Below are positions 1-9,907 of a stretch of DNA of 64,000 nt, in pieces. The stretch's first letter is position 1, and the number at the start of each line of letters is the position of its first letter. Under the pieces are notes generated by a model, which saw nothing but the letters and a program-made list of their open reading frames with translations, was not told where the DNA came from and did no database searches. Origin of the DNA: Planctomycetaceae bacterium (GTDB lineage: Bacteria > Planctomycetota > UBA1135 > GCA-002686595); the NCBI GenBank assembly GCA_011525785.1, contig WYBT01000024.1:186001-250000 (forward strand). Direction: 5' to 3'. The position numbers and the translations under genes are program-made.

Positions 1-354
1 GGCGCGAGCCCCGAGCGCTTGAGCGCCGCAGCGCAAAGCGTGCTGAAGAACCTTCCGTGGTCCGGCGGCGAACGCGAGCTGGAGCTGTGGCTCGAGCGCG
101 CGCTGCTGCTCGCGGGCGACGGAGAGCTGCTCGAAGAGCACGTGGCGCCGCCGTCATTGAATACGTGTGCAACCGTCCAGGCGGCGCCGAGCGAACTCCA
201 GCGCGTCGCGGACCGGCGCCTCGCGAGCCTCGAAGAGAGCTGGATCCGCCGCGTGCTGGCCGAGCAGGGCGGGAACGTGAGCCGCTGCGCGGAAGTGCTC
301 GGCATCCACCGCTCGACGCTGCACGCCAAGTTGCGCGCCCTGGGCGTGCGCTGA
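1..354 (+). CDS. C-terminal end of a sigma-54-dependent activator (5' truncated by window edge)
   Basis: The reading frame is open from base 1, so the protein starts outside the window. The last ~45 residues form a Fis-type helix-turn-helix (GGNVSRCAEVLGIHRSTLH), the DNA-binding end of NtrC-family activators. About 60 residues earlier the segment LPWSGGERELELWLERA aligns with the WPGNVRELxNxxxRA stretch that closes AAA+ modules of this family, although the usual NVREL is altered. No receiver, Walker or GAFTGA part is visible. Because a kinase/regulator pair and flagellar genes follow on the same strand, this could be the FlrA/FleQ-type master activator of flagellar genes. That role is inference from position; membership of the sigma-54 activator family is fairly firm. 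Confidence 0.7.
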   Translation, partial: GASPERLSAAAQSVLKNLPWSGGERELELWLERALLLAGDGELLEEHVAPPSLNTCATVQAAPSELQRVADRRLASLEESWIRRVLAEQGGNVSRCAEVLGIHRSTLHAKLRALGVR

Positions 355-601
355 GCCACCACCGCTTGGAACCTTCGCGCCGAGCGACGGTTCAAAGAGG
401 TATCAGCGACCCGACCAACTTCAGCGCGGCCGAATGCCGCGGAGCGCATCGACGCCTTGGCCAAGGGTGTCAAGCGCTTCCCAGGTGGGAAAAAGCTGCG
501 GCCGGCGCCGCGAGGCCTTCAAGGAAAAAAGCTCCCGCGCCGAAAGTCGGCTCAGGTTTGCGCCCCAGCGCGTGCGCGCCCCCCTCCAGCGACGGACCAC
601 C

Positions 602-1294
602 ATGCCCCAGCCCTCCACTGCTCCGAACCCGAGCGCGAACGCAGCGCCGCTCCCCGCTCCCGACCTGGGCCTGACGATGACGCAGGTCCTGCGCAATCCG
701 CTGAGCGCCCTGCGCGCCTCGATGGAGACGCTGGCGAGCGAGTTCCGCGCCGATGACCCGCGCTCGCTCAAGCTCAGCGGCGCGCTGGAGCAGGTGCTCG
801 CGATGTCGCGCGACGTCGACGCGCTGATGGCCCTGGCCGCGCCGCGCCCGCTGGCGCCGCTGACCTGCTCGCTCGACGAGATCCTCGAATCGGCCCTGCG
901 CCGCCAGGGTTTCGAACAGCGCGCCCGCGTGCGCCTCGCCCGTCCGACGAGCCCCGCCAACCTGCGCGTCGACGGCCCGCTGCTCGCCGACTGCCTCGCG
1001 CGGCTGCTCGAGCACGCGCTCGCCAGCGTTTCGCAGAGCGTGCTGCTCTCGACGCAGCGCGACGGCGCGCTCACGCGCTTTGCGATCGTGGCCGACTCCG
1101 CCAGCGCCGGCGCGACGTGGGAGCAACTCCCCCAGCAACGGCGCGCCGCGCTCGAGCTCGGCCTCGCGCTCGCGCGCCGCGACGCACAGCGCATGCAGGC
1201 GGAACTCGAGGTCGCCCACGGCGAACTCGGCCACCTGCGCCTCACCCTCTCCGTCCGCGACGCCGCCACCGGCGAGGGCCCGCTCGCGCGCTGA
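602..1294 (+). CDS. Degenerate histidine-kinase-like protein
   Basis: A 230-residue protein whose middle resembles the dimerisation/phosphoacceptor helix of histidine kinases, with VLRNPLSALRASMETL at residues ~29-44. In real kinases this motif reads HExRNPLxA; here the phosphoacceptor position is Gln28, so autophosphorylation is not expected. The later stretch VDGPLLADCLARLLEHAL looks like an N-box (usually DxxxLxxxLxNLLxNA) with the key Asn replaced by Glu, and no DxGxG or GxGLGL loops follow. It is probably a pseudokinase or scaffold for the kinase/regulator pair downstream. I chose the ATG at 602 because the longer frame upstream codes for an unlikely Arg/Ser-rich tail. No Shine-Dalgarno is obvious. 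Function is inferred. Confidence 0.6.
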   Translation: MPQPSTAPNPSANAAPLPAPDLGLTMTQVLRNPLSALRASMETLASEFRADDPRSLKLSGALEQVLAMSRDVDALMALAAPRPLAPLTCSLDEILESALRRQGFEQRARVRLARPTSPANLRVDGPLLADCLARLLEHALASVSQSVLLSTQRDGALTRFAIVADSASAGATWEQLPQQRRAALELGLALARRDAQRMQAELEVAHGELGHLRLTLSVRDAATGEGPLAR

Positions 1295-1314
1295 GCGCCG
1301 CCGAGCCGCGTTCC

Positions 1315-2154
1315 ATGAGCTTCGATCAGTTCGCCTCCGCCAGCGGTGAGCCCGCCGCGCCGCGCCCCAAGCCGGCGCAGAGCGCGCCCGTGGAGACCGA
1401 CGAGGACCTGTTCAACTTCGACGAGCTGCTCGGCGCGACGAAGCAGAAGGCCGCGTTGAACAGCGAGGTCGACGACGTGCTCGCAGCGGTCGAAGGCGCC
1501 AAGGTCGAAGTCGCCAAGGACATCCCGCCGGCCGGCAAATCGACGCCGAGCAACTCTGCTCCCGCGCCCGCGCCCGCCAGTGGGCCTGCGAGCGCCTCTT
1601 CCGCGAAAACAGCCGCGTCCAGTGCGCCCAAGCCCGTCGCCGCGCCCGCCGGCCGCAGCGACGCGCAGCCTGCGGGCGCCGCGCCGACCACCGCTCAGCC
1701 CGTCGCGAGCACCGTGGTGCACCAGAAGCTGAGCATGTCGCCGCTCGCGGCGCTGCTCTTGGGCGGCATCGTGCTCGCGAACGTGACGCTGATGCTGTTC
1801 GCGTGGAACTCGGTGCAATCGGTCAAGCAGCTGGTGCTCGACGTGACGCACGATGTCGCCGACACGACCAGCGAGCTGCGCGCCGAGTCCTCGCGCCGCA
1901 ATGAACGCGTGGCGTTCGAGAGCGAGCCGGTGTTCGGCGCGCTGCCCGAGGGCTACCGCACGCTCGAGGTCGCACGCGAGCGCATGCAGCGCGGCGAGCA
2001 CGCCCGCGCGCGGCGCATGCTGTTCGGCCTGCTGGCGGTGATCGACCGCATCGAGCCGCCCGCGCGCAGCGAAGTCGAAGCCCAGGCCGGCTTCCTGATC
2101 GCCGACAGCTTCGCCATGGAGGCGCGCTCGCTCGCGCCGGAGGCCGCTCGATGA
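1315..2154 (+). CDS. Single-pass membrane protein of unknown function
   Basis: A 279-residue protein. Residues 1-~135 are polar and then rich in Pro, Ala and Ser (a flexible cytoplasmic tail). One membrane segment follows (SPLAALLLGGIVLANVTLML, about residues 142-161), then an ~110-residue, Arg/Glu-rich helical domain that would lie outside the inner membrane. I do not recognise the family. It sits 20 bases after the kinase-like gene, and its stop overlaps the next start (ATGA), so it is translationally coupled to a TPR protein. The arrangement suggests a membrane anchor for the two tetratricopeptide-type proteins that follow, within the flagellar transcription unit. Confidence 0.6.
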   Translation: MSFDQFASASGEPAAPRPKPAQSAPVETDEDLFNFDELLGATKQKAALNSEVDDVLAAVEGAKVEVAKDIPPAGKSTPSNSAPAPAPASGPASASSAKTAASSAPKPVAAPAGRSDAQPAGAAPTTAQPVASTVVHQKLSMSPLAALLLGGIVLANVTLMLFAWNSVQSVKQLVLDVTHDVADTTSELRAESSRRNERVAFESEPVFGALPEGYRTLEVARERMQRGEHARARRMLFGLLAVIDRIEPPARSEVEAQAGFLIADSFAMEARSLAPEAAR

Positions 2155-3626
2155 AGCTCGTCGCCAGCCTGATCGCCGCCGCGCTGTGCCTCGCGCCGCG
2201 CAGCCAGCCGGCCGCGCAGGGCGAGACCCCGCGCTGGCGCGTGCAAGTCGAACGCGAGGAAGGCGAGCTCTACCTCACGCTGCGCGCCGACCAGGATTCC
2301 CTGCTCGAAGTGCTGCGCGAAATCGCCGCACAGGCCGAGCTGTCGATCGACGGCGTCGAGAGCAGCTGGCGACGCACGCTGGTCAGCGCCGATCTGCGGC
2401 GTCGACCGCTGCGCCAGGCGCTGACGTACTTGCTCGGCAGCGTCGGACTGGTCGGCGAAGTGCGCCAGGGCGCGCTCGTGCTGCGCGAAGGGCTCGAGTC
2501 GATCGACGACGTCGAGCTGCTGCGCGAGTCGGCCATGGCGAGCTACCTGCGCACGCTGCGCGACTTCCCCGAACACCCGCTGGCCGACGACGCCGTGCGC
2601 AGCCAGGCGCGCCTGGAGGAGTCGCGCGGACGCGGACCGGCGGCGCGCGCGCTGTACGAGAACCTGATCGAGCGCTACCCGGAGTCCGAGCTGGTCCCCG
2701 AGGCGATGTTCAAGAGCGGCAGCCTGCTGATGCGCGAAGGCGCGTGGCAGGAGGCGTCGCAGCGGCTCTCGGATCTGCTGCGCCTGGAGGGCGAGCAGGA
2801 GTACGAGCCGCAAGCGCGACTCGAGCTGGCTTACTGCGTGGCCGAGCTGGGCGGGTTCGAACGCGCGCTCTACATGATCGACGCGCTCGAGGGCATCGCT
2901 CCGCCGTCCGACGTCGACGACGAGCGCCGCCGCGCGCACGTGCGCATCAAAGCGCTGGCCGGACTCGGTCAGGGCGCGCAGGCGCTGGCGCTGCTCGACG
3001 ATGTCGACCGGCGCCTGGGGTTCGCGACGACGCGGCACGAATCGCTCGCGCTGCGGGCCGCTGCGAGCGACTCCGCGGGCCTGCCCGAGGAGGCCGCGCG
3101 CGCGTGGCTGTCCTACGGACGCATGAGCGAAGGCGCCGAGCGCGCCAAGGCCTACGCCCGCGCAGCACGCATCGCGCTCGACGGCGGCGACGAACTCTCC
3201 GCGCTGTTCATCACCCAGCTCGCCAAGCGCGAGGAGCTCGACCTGGGCGAGATCGGCCGCGAAGCGCGCCAGCGCCTGGCGCTCGAGGAATTCGAGGGCG
3301 GCGCCGGCTCGACGCAGCAGCGCCTGGTGCGCGCCGAACGCCTGCTCGACGCGCAACTGTGGCGCGAGGCGCTCAACGCGCTGTCCGCCATCGAGCCGCT
3401 CATCGGCGCGCTGGAGGAGCGCGATCGACTGCGCTTCGCGCGCGCCTACACGCGCACGCTCGACGCCGAACTGGGCGTCGACGCGGCCCTGAGCTACCTG
3501 CGCACGGCGCTCGGCACGTTCGAGTCCGCCGACGCCCGCCGCGAGCTGTACCTGCTCGCCGCCGACCGACTCGAGGCCGCCGGCCGCCTGGCCGACGCCG
3601 TCGAGGCCTACCGAGGACGAATCTGA
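2151..3626 (+). CDS. Exported TPR-like repeat protein with an N-terminal STN/secretin-like domain
   Basis: A 491-residue protein with an N-terminal signal peptide (LIAAALCLAP, then a Gln-Ala-Gln region near residue 22). Residues ~35-110 read like the small STN/secretin N0 fold (LLEVLREIAAQAELSI followed by VSADLRRRPLRQALTYLL). The remainder is repeated helical pairs of tetratricopeptide type, for example YLRTLRDFPEHPLADDA and ALYENLIERYPESELVPEA, with Asp/Pro turns at about 34-36-residue spacing. It probably acts in the periplasm as a scaffold. Its start overlaps the previous stop by 4 bases, and its own stop shares one base with the next start. The link to flagella is by operon position only. 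Confidence 0.6.
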   Translation: MKLVASLIAAALCLAPRSQPAAQGETPRWRVQVEREEGELYLTLRADQDSLLEVLREIAAQAELSIDGVESSWRRTLVSADLRRRPLRQALTYLLGSVGLVGEVRQGALVLREGLESIDDVELLRESAMASYLRTLRDFPEHPLADDAVRSQARLEESRGRGPAARALYENLIERYPESELVPEAMFKSGSLLMREGAWQEASQRLSDLLRLEGEQEYEPQARLELAYCVAELGGFERALYMIDALEGIAPPSDVDDERRRAHVRIKALAGLGQGAQALALLDDVDRRLGFATTRHESLALRAAASDSAGLPEEAARAWLSYGRMSEGAERAKAYARAARIALDGGDELSALFITQLAKREELDLGEIGREARQRLALEEFEGGAGSTQQRLVRAERLLDAQLWREALNALSAIEPLIGALEERDRLRFARAYTRTLDAELGVDAALSYLRTALGTFESADARRELYLLAADRLEAAGRLADAVEAYRGRI

Positions 3627-4471
3627 TGATGCGCTTTCAATTTGCAATCCAAGCCGGACTGGGCGCGCTGGTGGTGCTGCCGGCCGTGACGCTCGGCGTG
3701 CAGCACAACGACTCGCTCGAGAGCGCGCTGCGCCGCACCGTGGCCTCGCTCGAGGAGCTCGGCCGCATCGAGCAACGCCTGCAGCAGCAGGACCCCTCGG
3801 CGATCGCCGACGTGCTCGCCGCCAGCGAAGCGCCGCTCGCGACCAGCTCAGGCGAGGCCGGCGCGCGCGACGCGGCGCTGCTCGACCTGCGCGGCGTCGT
3901 CGGCCGCCTGCAGCGCGACCTCGACGAACTCGAGAACAAGGCCGACCCCAAGGCGCTCGAGCAGGTCACGCGGCGCGCGCCGCTGGCGCAAGAGCCCGAG
4001 AACACTGCTGCGGCGCGGCCGGAGCTCACCGTGGGCCTCGACGACGCGTTGCGCCGGCGACTGGGCGAGCGTGTGCGTCCGATCGCGACCGAGCCGGCGC
4101 GTTCGTCGCCGACCGCTGGCGACGCGCAACGGCGCACCGAGTCCAAGACCGCCTTCGAGAGCGAGTCCTACGCGGCCGACTCGCTGCGCCTGGGTCGCGC
4201 GCTCTATCGCCAGGGCGACTTCGCCAAGGCGCTCGACGCGCTGAGCAGCGGGACCGACGGCGACTCGCTGTACTGGAAGGCGCGCTGCCTCGAGAAGCTG
4301 GGCCGCGACGCCGAAGCGATCACGGTCTACAACCAGGCCATCGCGCTTCCCGACGGCGGCTACAGCGCGCAGCGCGCCAAGGAAGATCTCGAATTCCTCG
4401 AGTGGCGCCTGTCGTTCGAACGAACGCGCGCCGCGAACAAGGGCGCCGCGAGCGAGGTCAAGCAGCCGTGA
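3626..4471 (+). CDS. Exported coiled-coil and TPR-type protein
   Basis: A 281-residue protein starting at the first of two adjacent ATG codons inside TGATGATG, so it overlaps the previous stop by one base. Residues 1-~25 are a signal peptide or membrane anchor (LGALVVLPAVTLGVQ). Residues ~30-115 are acidic and helical (LESALRRTVASLEELGRIEQ), likely coiled coil. The C-terminal ~80 residues hold one or two TPR-like units (LGRALYRQGDFAKALDAL and DSLYWKARCLEKLGRDAEAI). It resembles YbgF/CpoB in layout (coiled coil, then TPRs), but I cannot assign it to that family with confidence. Its stop overlaps the GTG start of the histidine kinase gene. Confidence 0.55.
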   Translation: MMRFQFAIQAGLGALVVLPAVTLGVQHNDSLESALRRTVASLEELGRIEQRLQQQDPSAIADVLAASEAPLATSSGEAGARDAALLDLRGVVGRLQRDLDELENKADPKALEQVTRRAPLAQEPENTAAARPELTVGLDDALRRRLGERVRPIATEPARSSPTAGDAQRRTESKTAFESESYAADSLRLGRALYRQGDFAKALDALSSGTDGDSLYWKARCLEKLGRDAEAITVYNQAIALPDGGYSAQRAKEDLEFLEWRLSFERTRAANKGAASEVKQP

Positions 4472-5676
4472 CACGCACCCTGGCGCGCACGCTGCCCACA
4501 GCGGCGCACACACCCGACGAGCTCGAACGCGCGACCCGCGAGCTCAGTGCGCTCGGCGCGAGCCTGGCGCGCAGCTACCACTCGCTCGAAGAGCGCGCAG
4601 CGCGCGTCGAAGGCGAGCTGGAGCAGGCCAATGCGGCGCTGGCGCGCAAGGTCGAGGAGCTCGACGCCGTGACGGCCGAGCTGGAGGCCGTGCTCGAGGC
4701 GTTGCCCACCGGAGTCGTCGTGCGCGACGCGCAGGGGCGCATCCTGCGCGCCAACGACGCGGCGCTGGCCGCCCTGGGACGCTCGCGCGAAGAACTCGTC
4801 GGCAGCGCTCTCGTGCTCGCGCCGCGCGCGGGCTCGAGCGAAACCTGGCAGGAGTTCGAGCACGTGCGCGACGACGGTCAGCGCAGCGTGCTGGCCCACC
4901 GCACCGCGCAGATCGCTGGCACGGGCCGCGCGCGCGCCTGCCAGGCGGAGCTGTTCGACGATCGCACGGCGCTGGTCGAGCTCTCCGAGCGCATGCACGC
5001 GCTCGACAAGCTCGCCGCGCTGGGGAACATGGCCGGCGGCATCGCGCACGAGCTGCGCAATCCGATGATGGCCGCCAAGGGCTTCGCGGCGCTGCTCGCG
5101 GACAAGCTGCCGGCCGGCGAACAGAGCACGCGTTGGGCGCGGCTGATCGTCGAAGGCATCGACGAAGCCAACGCCGTGCTGACGAGCATGATGTCGCTCG
5201 CCACGCCCGACAAACTGCAGCTCGAGACCGTCGCGGCGCAGCCCCTCGTCGACGAAGTGCTGAGCATGGCGCTGCGCGACGTCGGCATCGACGCGCGCGA
5301 TGGACGCTGGCGCGTCGATGCGCGCGTGAGCACGCCGGACTTCGGCGCCGATCGCATCAAGCTGCGCCAGGCGCTGCGCAACCTCGTGGCCAACGCGCTG
5401 CAGGTCCAGCCGGCCGGCGGCGCCGTGCTGCTCGAGCTCGAACGCGCCGGCGAACGGATCGTCGCGCGCGTCAGCGACGCCGGCCCCGGCATCCCGCGAG
5501 CGCTCGCCAAGCGCGTGCTCGAACCGTTCTTCACGACCCGCGCACAGGGCTCCGGCCTGGGGCTCGCGCTGGTCGAGCGCATCGCACGCCTGCACGGCGG
5601 CGAGCTGCGCATCAGCCCCGAACCGAGCTCGCTCGGCGGAGCTGCGATCGCCCTCACCCTCCCCTACCGCTCGTAG
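4468..5676 (+). CDS. PAS-domain sensor histidine kinase, FlrB/FleS-like
   Basis: A 402-residue cytosolic kinase with no membrane segment. Residues ~20-75 are coiled coil. A PAS domain follows (LEALPTGVVVRDAQGRILRA). The HisKA helix holds GGIAHELRNPMMAAKG with His194 as phosphoacceptor. The HATPase domain has the N-box LRNLVANAL, the G1 box DAGPGIP, FFTT, and the G2 box GSGLGLAL. I chose the GTG at 4468, which overlaps the previous TGA, because residues in the longer frame upstream are a shadow of the preceding gene. It lies 24 bases before an NtrC-type regulator. Soluble PAS kinases paired with a sigma-54 regulator ahead of flgBC-fliEFG are characteristic of FlrB/FlrC and FleS/FleR, which control middle flagellar genes. 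Confidence 0.85.
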   Translation: MTRTLARTLPTAAHTPDELERATRELSALGASLARSYHSLEERAARVEGELEQANAALARKVEELDAVTAELEAVLEALPTGVVVRDAQGRILRANDAALAALGRSREELVGSALVLAPRAGSSETWQEFEHVRDDGQRSVLAHRTAQIAGTGRARACQAELFDDRTALVELSERMHALDKLAALGNMAGGIAHELRNPMMAAKGFAALLADKLPAGEQSTRWARLIVEGIDEANAVLTSMMSLATPDKLQLETVAAQPLVDEVLSMALRDVGIDARDGRWRVDARVSTPDFGADRIKLRQALRNLVANALQVQPAGGAVLLELERAGERIVARVSDAGPGIPRALAKRVLEPFFTTRAQGSGLGLALVERIARLHGGELRISPEPSSLGGAAIALTLPYRS

Positions 5677-5700
5677 AAGTCTTCTGCCCCCACTCCATTC

Positions 5701-7086
<1,386 letters not shown>

Positions 7087-7093
7087 GGCGCCC

Positions 7094-7453
7094 ATGAACG
7101 TCGACAACGCCAACGTCGGCTTGCTCGTGCGCCTGATGGGCGCGGCGAACGAACGCGGTCGCGTGATCGCGTCCAACGTCGCCAACGAGTCCACGCCGGG
7201 CTACAAGCGCCAGGTGCTGCGCTTCGAGGAGCACTTGCGAACCGCGCTCGACTCGGGTGCGCGCGACCTGGACTCGATCGAGCCGGAGCTGGTCACCGAC
7301 ACGCTCACGCCCGCGGGCAAGAACGGCAACAACGTCAACCTGGAGCTCGAGCTCAACGCCGGGCGCCAGAACCGGCTGCTGTACGACACCTACGCGTCGA
7401 TGCTCCAGAGCCACTTCGAGATGCTGCGCATCGGCATCGAAAGCGGGAGGTGA
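7094..7453 (+). CDS. flgB: Flagellar basal-body rod protein FlgB
   Basis: A 119-residue proximal rod protein. The N-terminal helix region has the rod/hook signature ASNVANESTPGYKRQ, and the C-terminus has NRLLYDTYASMLQSHFEMLR, which matches FlgB (the LDNQ/MRDANxxY helix). The central EPELVTDTL...GNNVNLELE stretch matches the FlgB segment that reads DGNNVDxDxEM in relatives. FlgB polymerises on the FliE/MS-ring adaptor to start the rod. It lies 3 bases before flgC, the usual flgBC-fliE order. Confidence 0.92.
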   Translation: MNVDNANVGLLVRLMGAANERGRVIASNVANESTPGYKRQVLRFEEHLRTALDSGARDLDSIEPELVTDTLTPAGKNGNNVNLELELNAGRQNRLLYDTYASMLQSHFEMLRIGIESGR

Positions 7454-7456
7454 TGC

Positions 7457-7888
7457 ATGGAAGGCGTGAGTCGACTCTTCAGCGGCATGCGCATCGCCGC
7501 GACCGGCATGTCGGCCGAGCGCGTGCGCATCGACACGGTGGCGCGCAACATCGCCAACTCGACGGTCACGCGCACCGCCGAGGGCGGCCCGTACAAGCGC
7601 CAGGTGGTCGAGTTCGAGCCGATCCTGCTGCGTCAGGCGGACGGACGCGAGGTCAACGGCGGCGTGCGCGTGCGCGCGGTCTCGAACGACGACTTCTCGT
7701 CCTTCGAGCGCATCCACGACCCCGGTCATCCCGACGCGGACGCGGGCGGCTGGGTCACGTACCCCAACGTGAACGCCACGCGCGAGATGGCCGACCTGAT
7801 CACGGCGGTGCGGGCCTACGAGGCCAACATCGACGTGCAAGAGAACTTCGTGCGCATGGCCGACCGTGCGCTGCGCCTGGCGCAGTGA
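7457..7888 (+). CDS. flgC: Flagellar basal-body rod protein FlgC
   Basis: A 143-residue proximal rod protein. It has the N-terminal rod motif ARNIANSTVTRTAEGGPYKR and the C-terminal helix ITAVRAYEANIDVQENFVRM typical of FlgC. The middle part, DPGHPDADAGGWVTYPNVN, matches the conserved FlgC segment (DPxHPDAxxxGYVxxPNV). It follows flgB by 3 bases and precedes fliE, so all three proximal rod components are produced together. Confidence 0.93.
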   Translation: MEGVSRLFSGMRIAATGMSAERVRIDTVARNIANSTVTRTAEGGPYKRQVVEFEPILLRQADGREVNGGVRVRAVSNDDFSSFERIHDPGHPDADAGGWVTYPNVNATREMADLITAVRAYEANIDVQENFVRMADRALRLAQ

Positions 7889-7937
7889 ACGCGCGCTCCA
7901 ACAACGTCACTGAACTCCCCCACCAACTCCAGCAGCC

Positions 7938-8297
7938 ATGATTCGCGGCGTAGGACAGGACAGCGCGCTCGCCAAGGCGGCCATCGAAGCAGCTCTGCGC
8001 TCGGTGCAGTCGGGCGCGCAGCGCGTCGACCGCGCTGTCGAGTCGAGCGGACTCGTCGAGCCGCAGGGCGCCTCCGGTCCGTCGTTCGCCCGCGCGCTGG
8101 AGCAGGGCGTGGCGCAGGTCGATCAGGCCGCGCGAGCAAGCGAGCAACTGCCGCTCGACATGCTGGCTGGCAAAGTCGGCGACTTCCACGAGGTCGCCGC
8201 CACGCTCAAGCAATCCGAGTTGATGTTCAAGTTCAGCCTCGAGGTGCGCAACAAGCTCATCGAGGCCTACCGCGAAACCATGCGCATGTCCGTCTGA
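7938..8297 (+). CDS. fliE: Flagellar hook-basal body adaptor FliE
   Basis: A 119-residue protein with the FliE C-terminal helix signature DFHEVAATLKQSELMFKFSLEVRNKLIEAYRE (given here only as its key elements: DFHEV, KSEL-like KQSEL, the FxLxVRNKL core and EAYxE). FliE joins the MS-ring (FliF) to the rod and is secreted early by the flagellar export apparatus. Length and position between flgC and fliF are canonical. The N-terminal ~55 residues are variable and low in recognisable motifs, as in the family. Confidence 0.9.
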   Translation: MIRGVGQDSALAKAAIEAALRSVQSGAQRVDRAVESSGLVEPQGASGPSFARALEQGVAQVDQAARASEQLPLDMLAGKVGDFHEVAATLKQSELMFKFSLEVRNKLIEAYRETMRMSV

Positions 8298-8308
8298 TCT
8301 GACGCTCC

Positions 8309-9904
8309 ATGAACCTCGAACTGCGCAGCCTCTTCGAACAGCTCGCCAAAGCGCCGGGCCGCACCAAGCTGGTGCTGGCCATGTGCGCGCTGGGCCTCCT
8401 CGGCGCCTTGGGCCTGGGCGGCTGGGTGTCGGCGCGTCCGCACTACGTCACGCTGTACTCGAACTTGAACGACCAGGAGCGCGTGGCCGTCGAGAAGGCC
8501 CTGGCCGGCGCCGCCGTGAGCTACCGCGTCAGCCAACCGCCCGGACCGTTCGTCGTCTACGTCAACGAAGCCCAGTTCGACACCGCGCAGATCGCCGTCG
8601 CGCTCGAAGAGGGCTTGAAGCAGTCCAGCACCGGCATCGAAGCCGGCGCCGCGGGCGCGGCCACGATCTTCATGAGCGCCGGCGAACGCGCGCAGTCGAT
8701 GCAGAAGCGCGAGTGGCAGGAAGCCGAGCGCCTGCTCGAGCGGCTCGAGTTCGTCTCCAACGCCACGGTCACCACCTCGATGCCCGAGAACTCACCGCTG
8801 CGCGAGCGCAAGCCGGTGATGGTCTCGGTCGCGCTCGAGCTGCGCGGCGCGACGGTGCTCTCGCCCGAGCAGGCCCGCAACGTCGCCAAGCTGGTGATGC
8901 ACCGCTTCGGCACGCCGCCCGAGAACGTCGTGATCACCGACGCCACCGGCCGCACGCTGTACGACCCCGGCTCGCTCGACGACAGCCGCAAGGACGTCGC
9001 CGACCTGCTCCAGCACTCGTCGAGCTACGACGAAGCGCTGGCGACCAAAGCCTTGGCGCAGATCGAAGCCGCCTTCGGAGCGCGCAAAGCTGTGGTGAGC
9101 GTCACCTCGCAGTGGAACTACGACCAGAGCACGAGCATCGACGAGAAGCTCGATCCCGAGGCCGTCGCGGTCGAGACCGAGACCAAGAGCACGCAGGCCC
9201 CTGGCGGCGGCACGAGCGGAGTCGGCGGCGCGGCGGGCATTCCGGCCAACGCTGCGGGCTTCGGCAACGAGAACGCGGCGGTCAACGGCGCGGGCGGCGG
9301 CTCTGCGGGCGTCGCCAAGACGCTCGACGAACGCAAGACCTTCCAGACCTCGCGCCAGCGCACGCAGACCGTGCGCTCGTCGCCGCGCCTGGAGAAGCTG
9401 TTCGTCTCGCTGGTGCTCGATGAGAGCCTGGCCCCCAAGCAAGCCGAGATCCAGCGCATCGTCGAGGCCGCCGTGGGCTTCGACAAGTCGCGTCAGGACG
9501 TGATCGGCGTGACCACCACGGCCTTCGCGCCGGAGCCGGTCGCCGAGGAAGCCGTGGGCGAAGACGGCGAGCCGCTCGCCTCAACCGACGAGGGCCCCAA
9601 TCGCATGCTCGAGATGCTGCTCGAGCGCGGCGTCGAGATCGTGAGCGCGCTGGCCTTCCTGGTGGTGCTCTTCTCGAGCCTCAAGGGCGCCAAGAAGAGC
9701 GCAGGCAACGCCGCCGCGGGCGGCGCGACGGCTGGTGCGTCGGGCGCTGCGGGCCGCTCCGGCGGCGACGGCGCGGGCGACGTCAACGTCGACCCCGAAG
9801 TGCTGGCGCGCGCACAGATCGAAGAGTTGGTCAAGACCGACCCGCGGCGCGTGGGCGAGATCCTCTCGCGCTGGATCGACGAGAAAGCGACGGCCAAGGT
9901 CTGA
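8309..9904 (+). CDS. fliF: Flagellar MS-ring protein FliF
   Basis: A 531-residue inner-membrane ring protein. A first membrane helix lies near residues 20-45 (LGLLGALGLGGWV), followed by the YscJ/FliF ring-building motifs (YVTLYSNLNDQE, the acidic TSMPENSPLRERKPVMVSV-type stretch, and a C-terminal RTQTVRSSPRLEKLFVSLVL segment). A Gly/Ala-rich insertion lies in the periplasmic region around residues 295-335. A second membrane helix is at ~431-450 (VEIVSALAFLVVLFSSLKG), and the cytoplasmic tail ends in the FliG-binding helix EELVKTDPRRVGEILSRWI. FliF anchors the rotor and export gate. It is 3 bases upstream of fliG. Confidence 0.93.
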   Translation: MNLELRSLFEQLAKAPGRTKLVLAMCALGLLGALGLGGWVSARPHYVTLYSNLNDQERVAVEKALAGAAVSYRVSQPPGPFVVYVNEAQFDTAQIAVALEEGLKQSSTGIEAGAAGAATIFMSAGERAQSMQKREWQEAERLLERLEFVSNATVTTSMPENSPLRERKPVMVSVALELRGATVLSPEQARNVAKLVMHRFGTPPENVVITDATGRTLYDPGSLDDSRKDVADLLQHSSSYDEALATKALAQIEAAFGARKAVVSVTSQWNYDQSTSIDEKLDPEAVAVETETKSTQAPGGGTSGVGGAAGIPANAAGFGNENAAVNGAGGGSAGVAKTLDERKTFQTSRQRTQTVRSSPRLEKLFVSLVLDESLAPKQAEIQRIVEAAVGFDKSRQDVIGVTTTAFAPEPVAEEAVGEDGEPLASTDEGPNRMLEMLLERGVEIVSALAFLVVLFSSLKGAKKSAGNAAAGGATAGASGAAGRSGGDGAGDVNVDPEVLARAQIEELVKTDPRRVGEILSRWIDEKATAKV

Positions 9905-9907
9905 GCG

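Noticed and set aside
354..601. Possible sigma-54 promoter ahead of the flagellar unit
   Set aside because: No GG-N10-GC pair with flanking TGGCAC/TTGC was convincing in this gap or before flgB.
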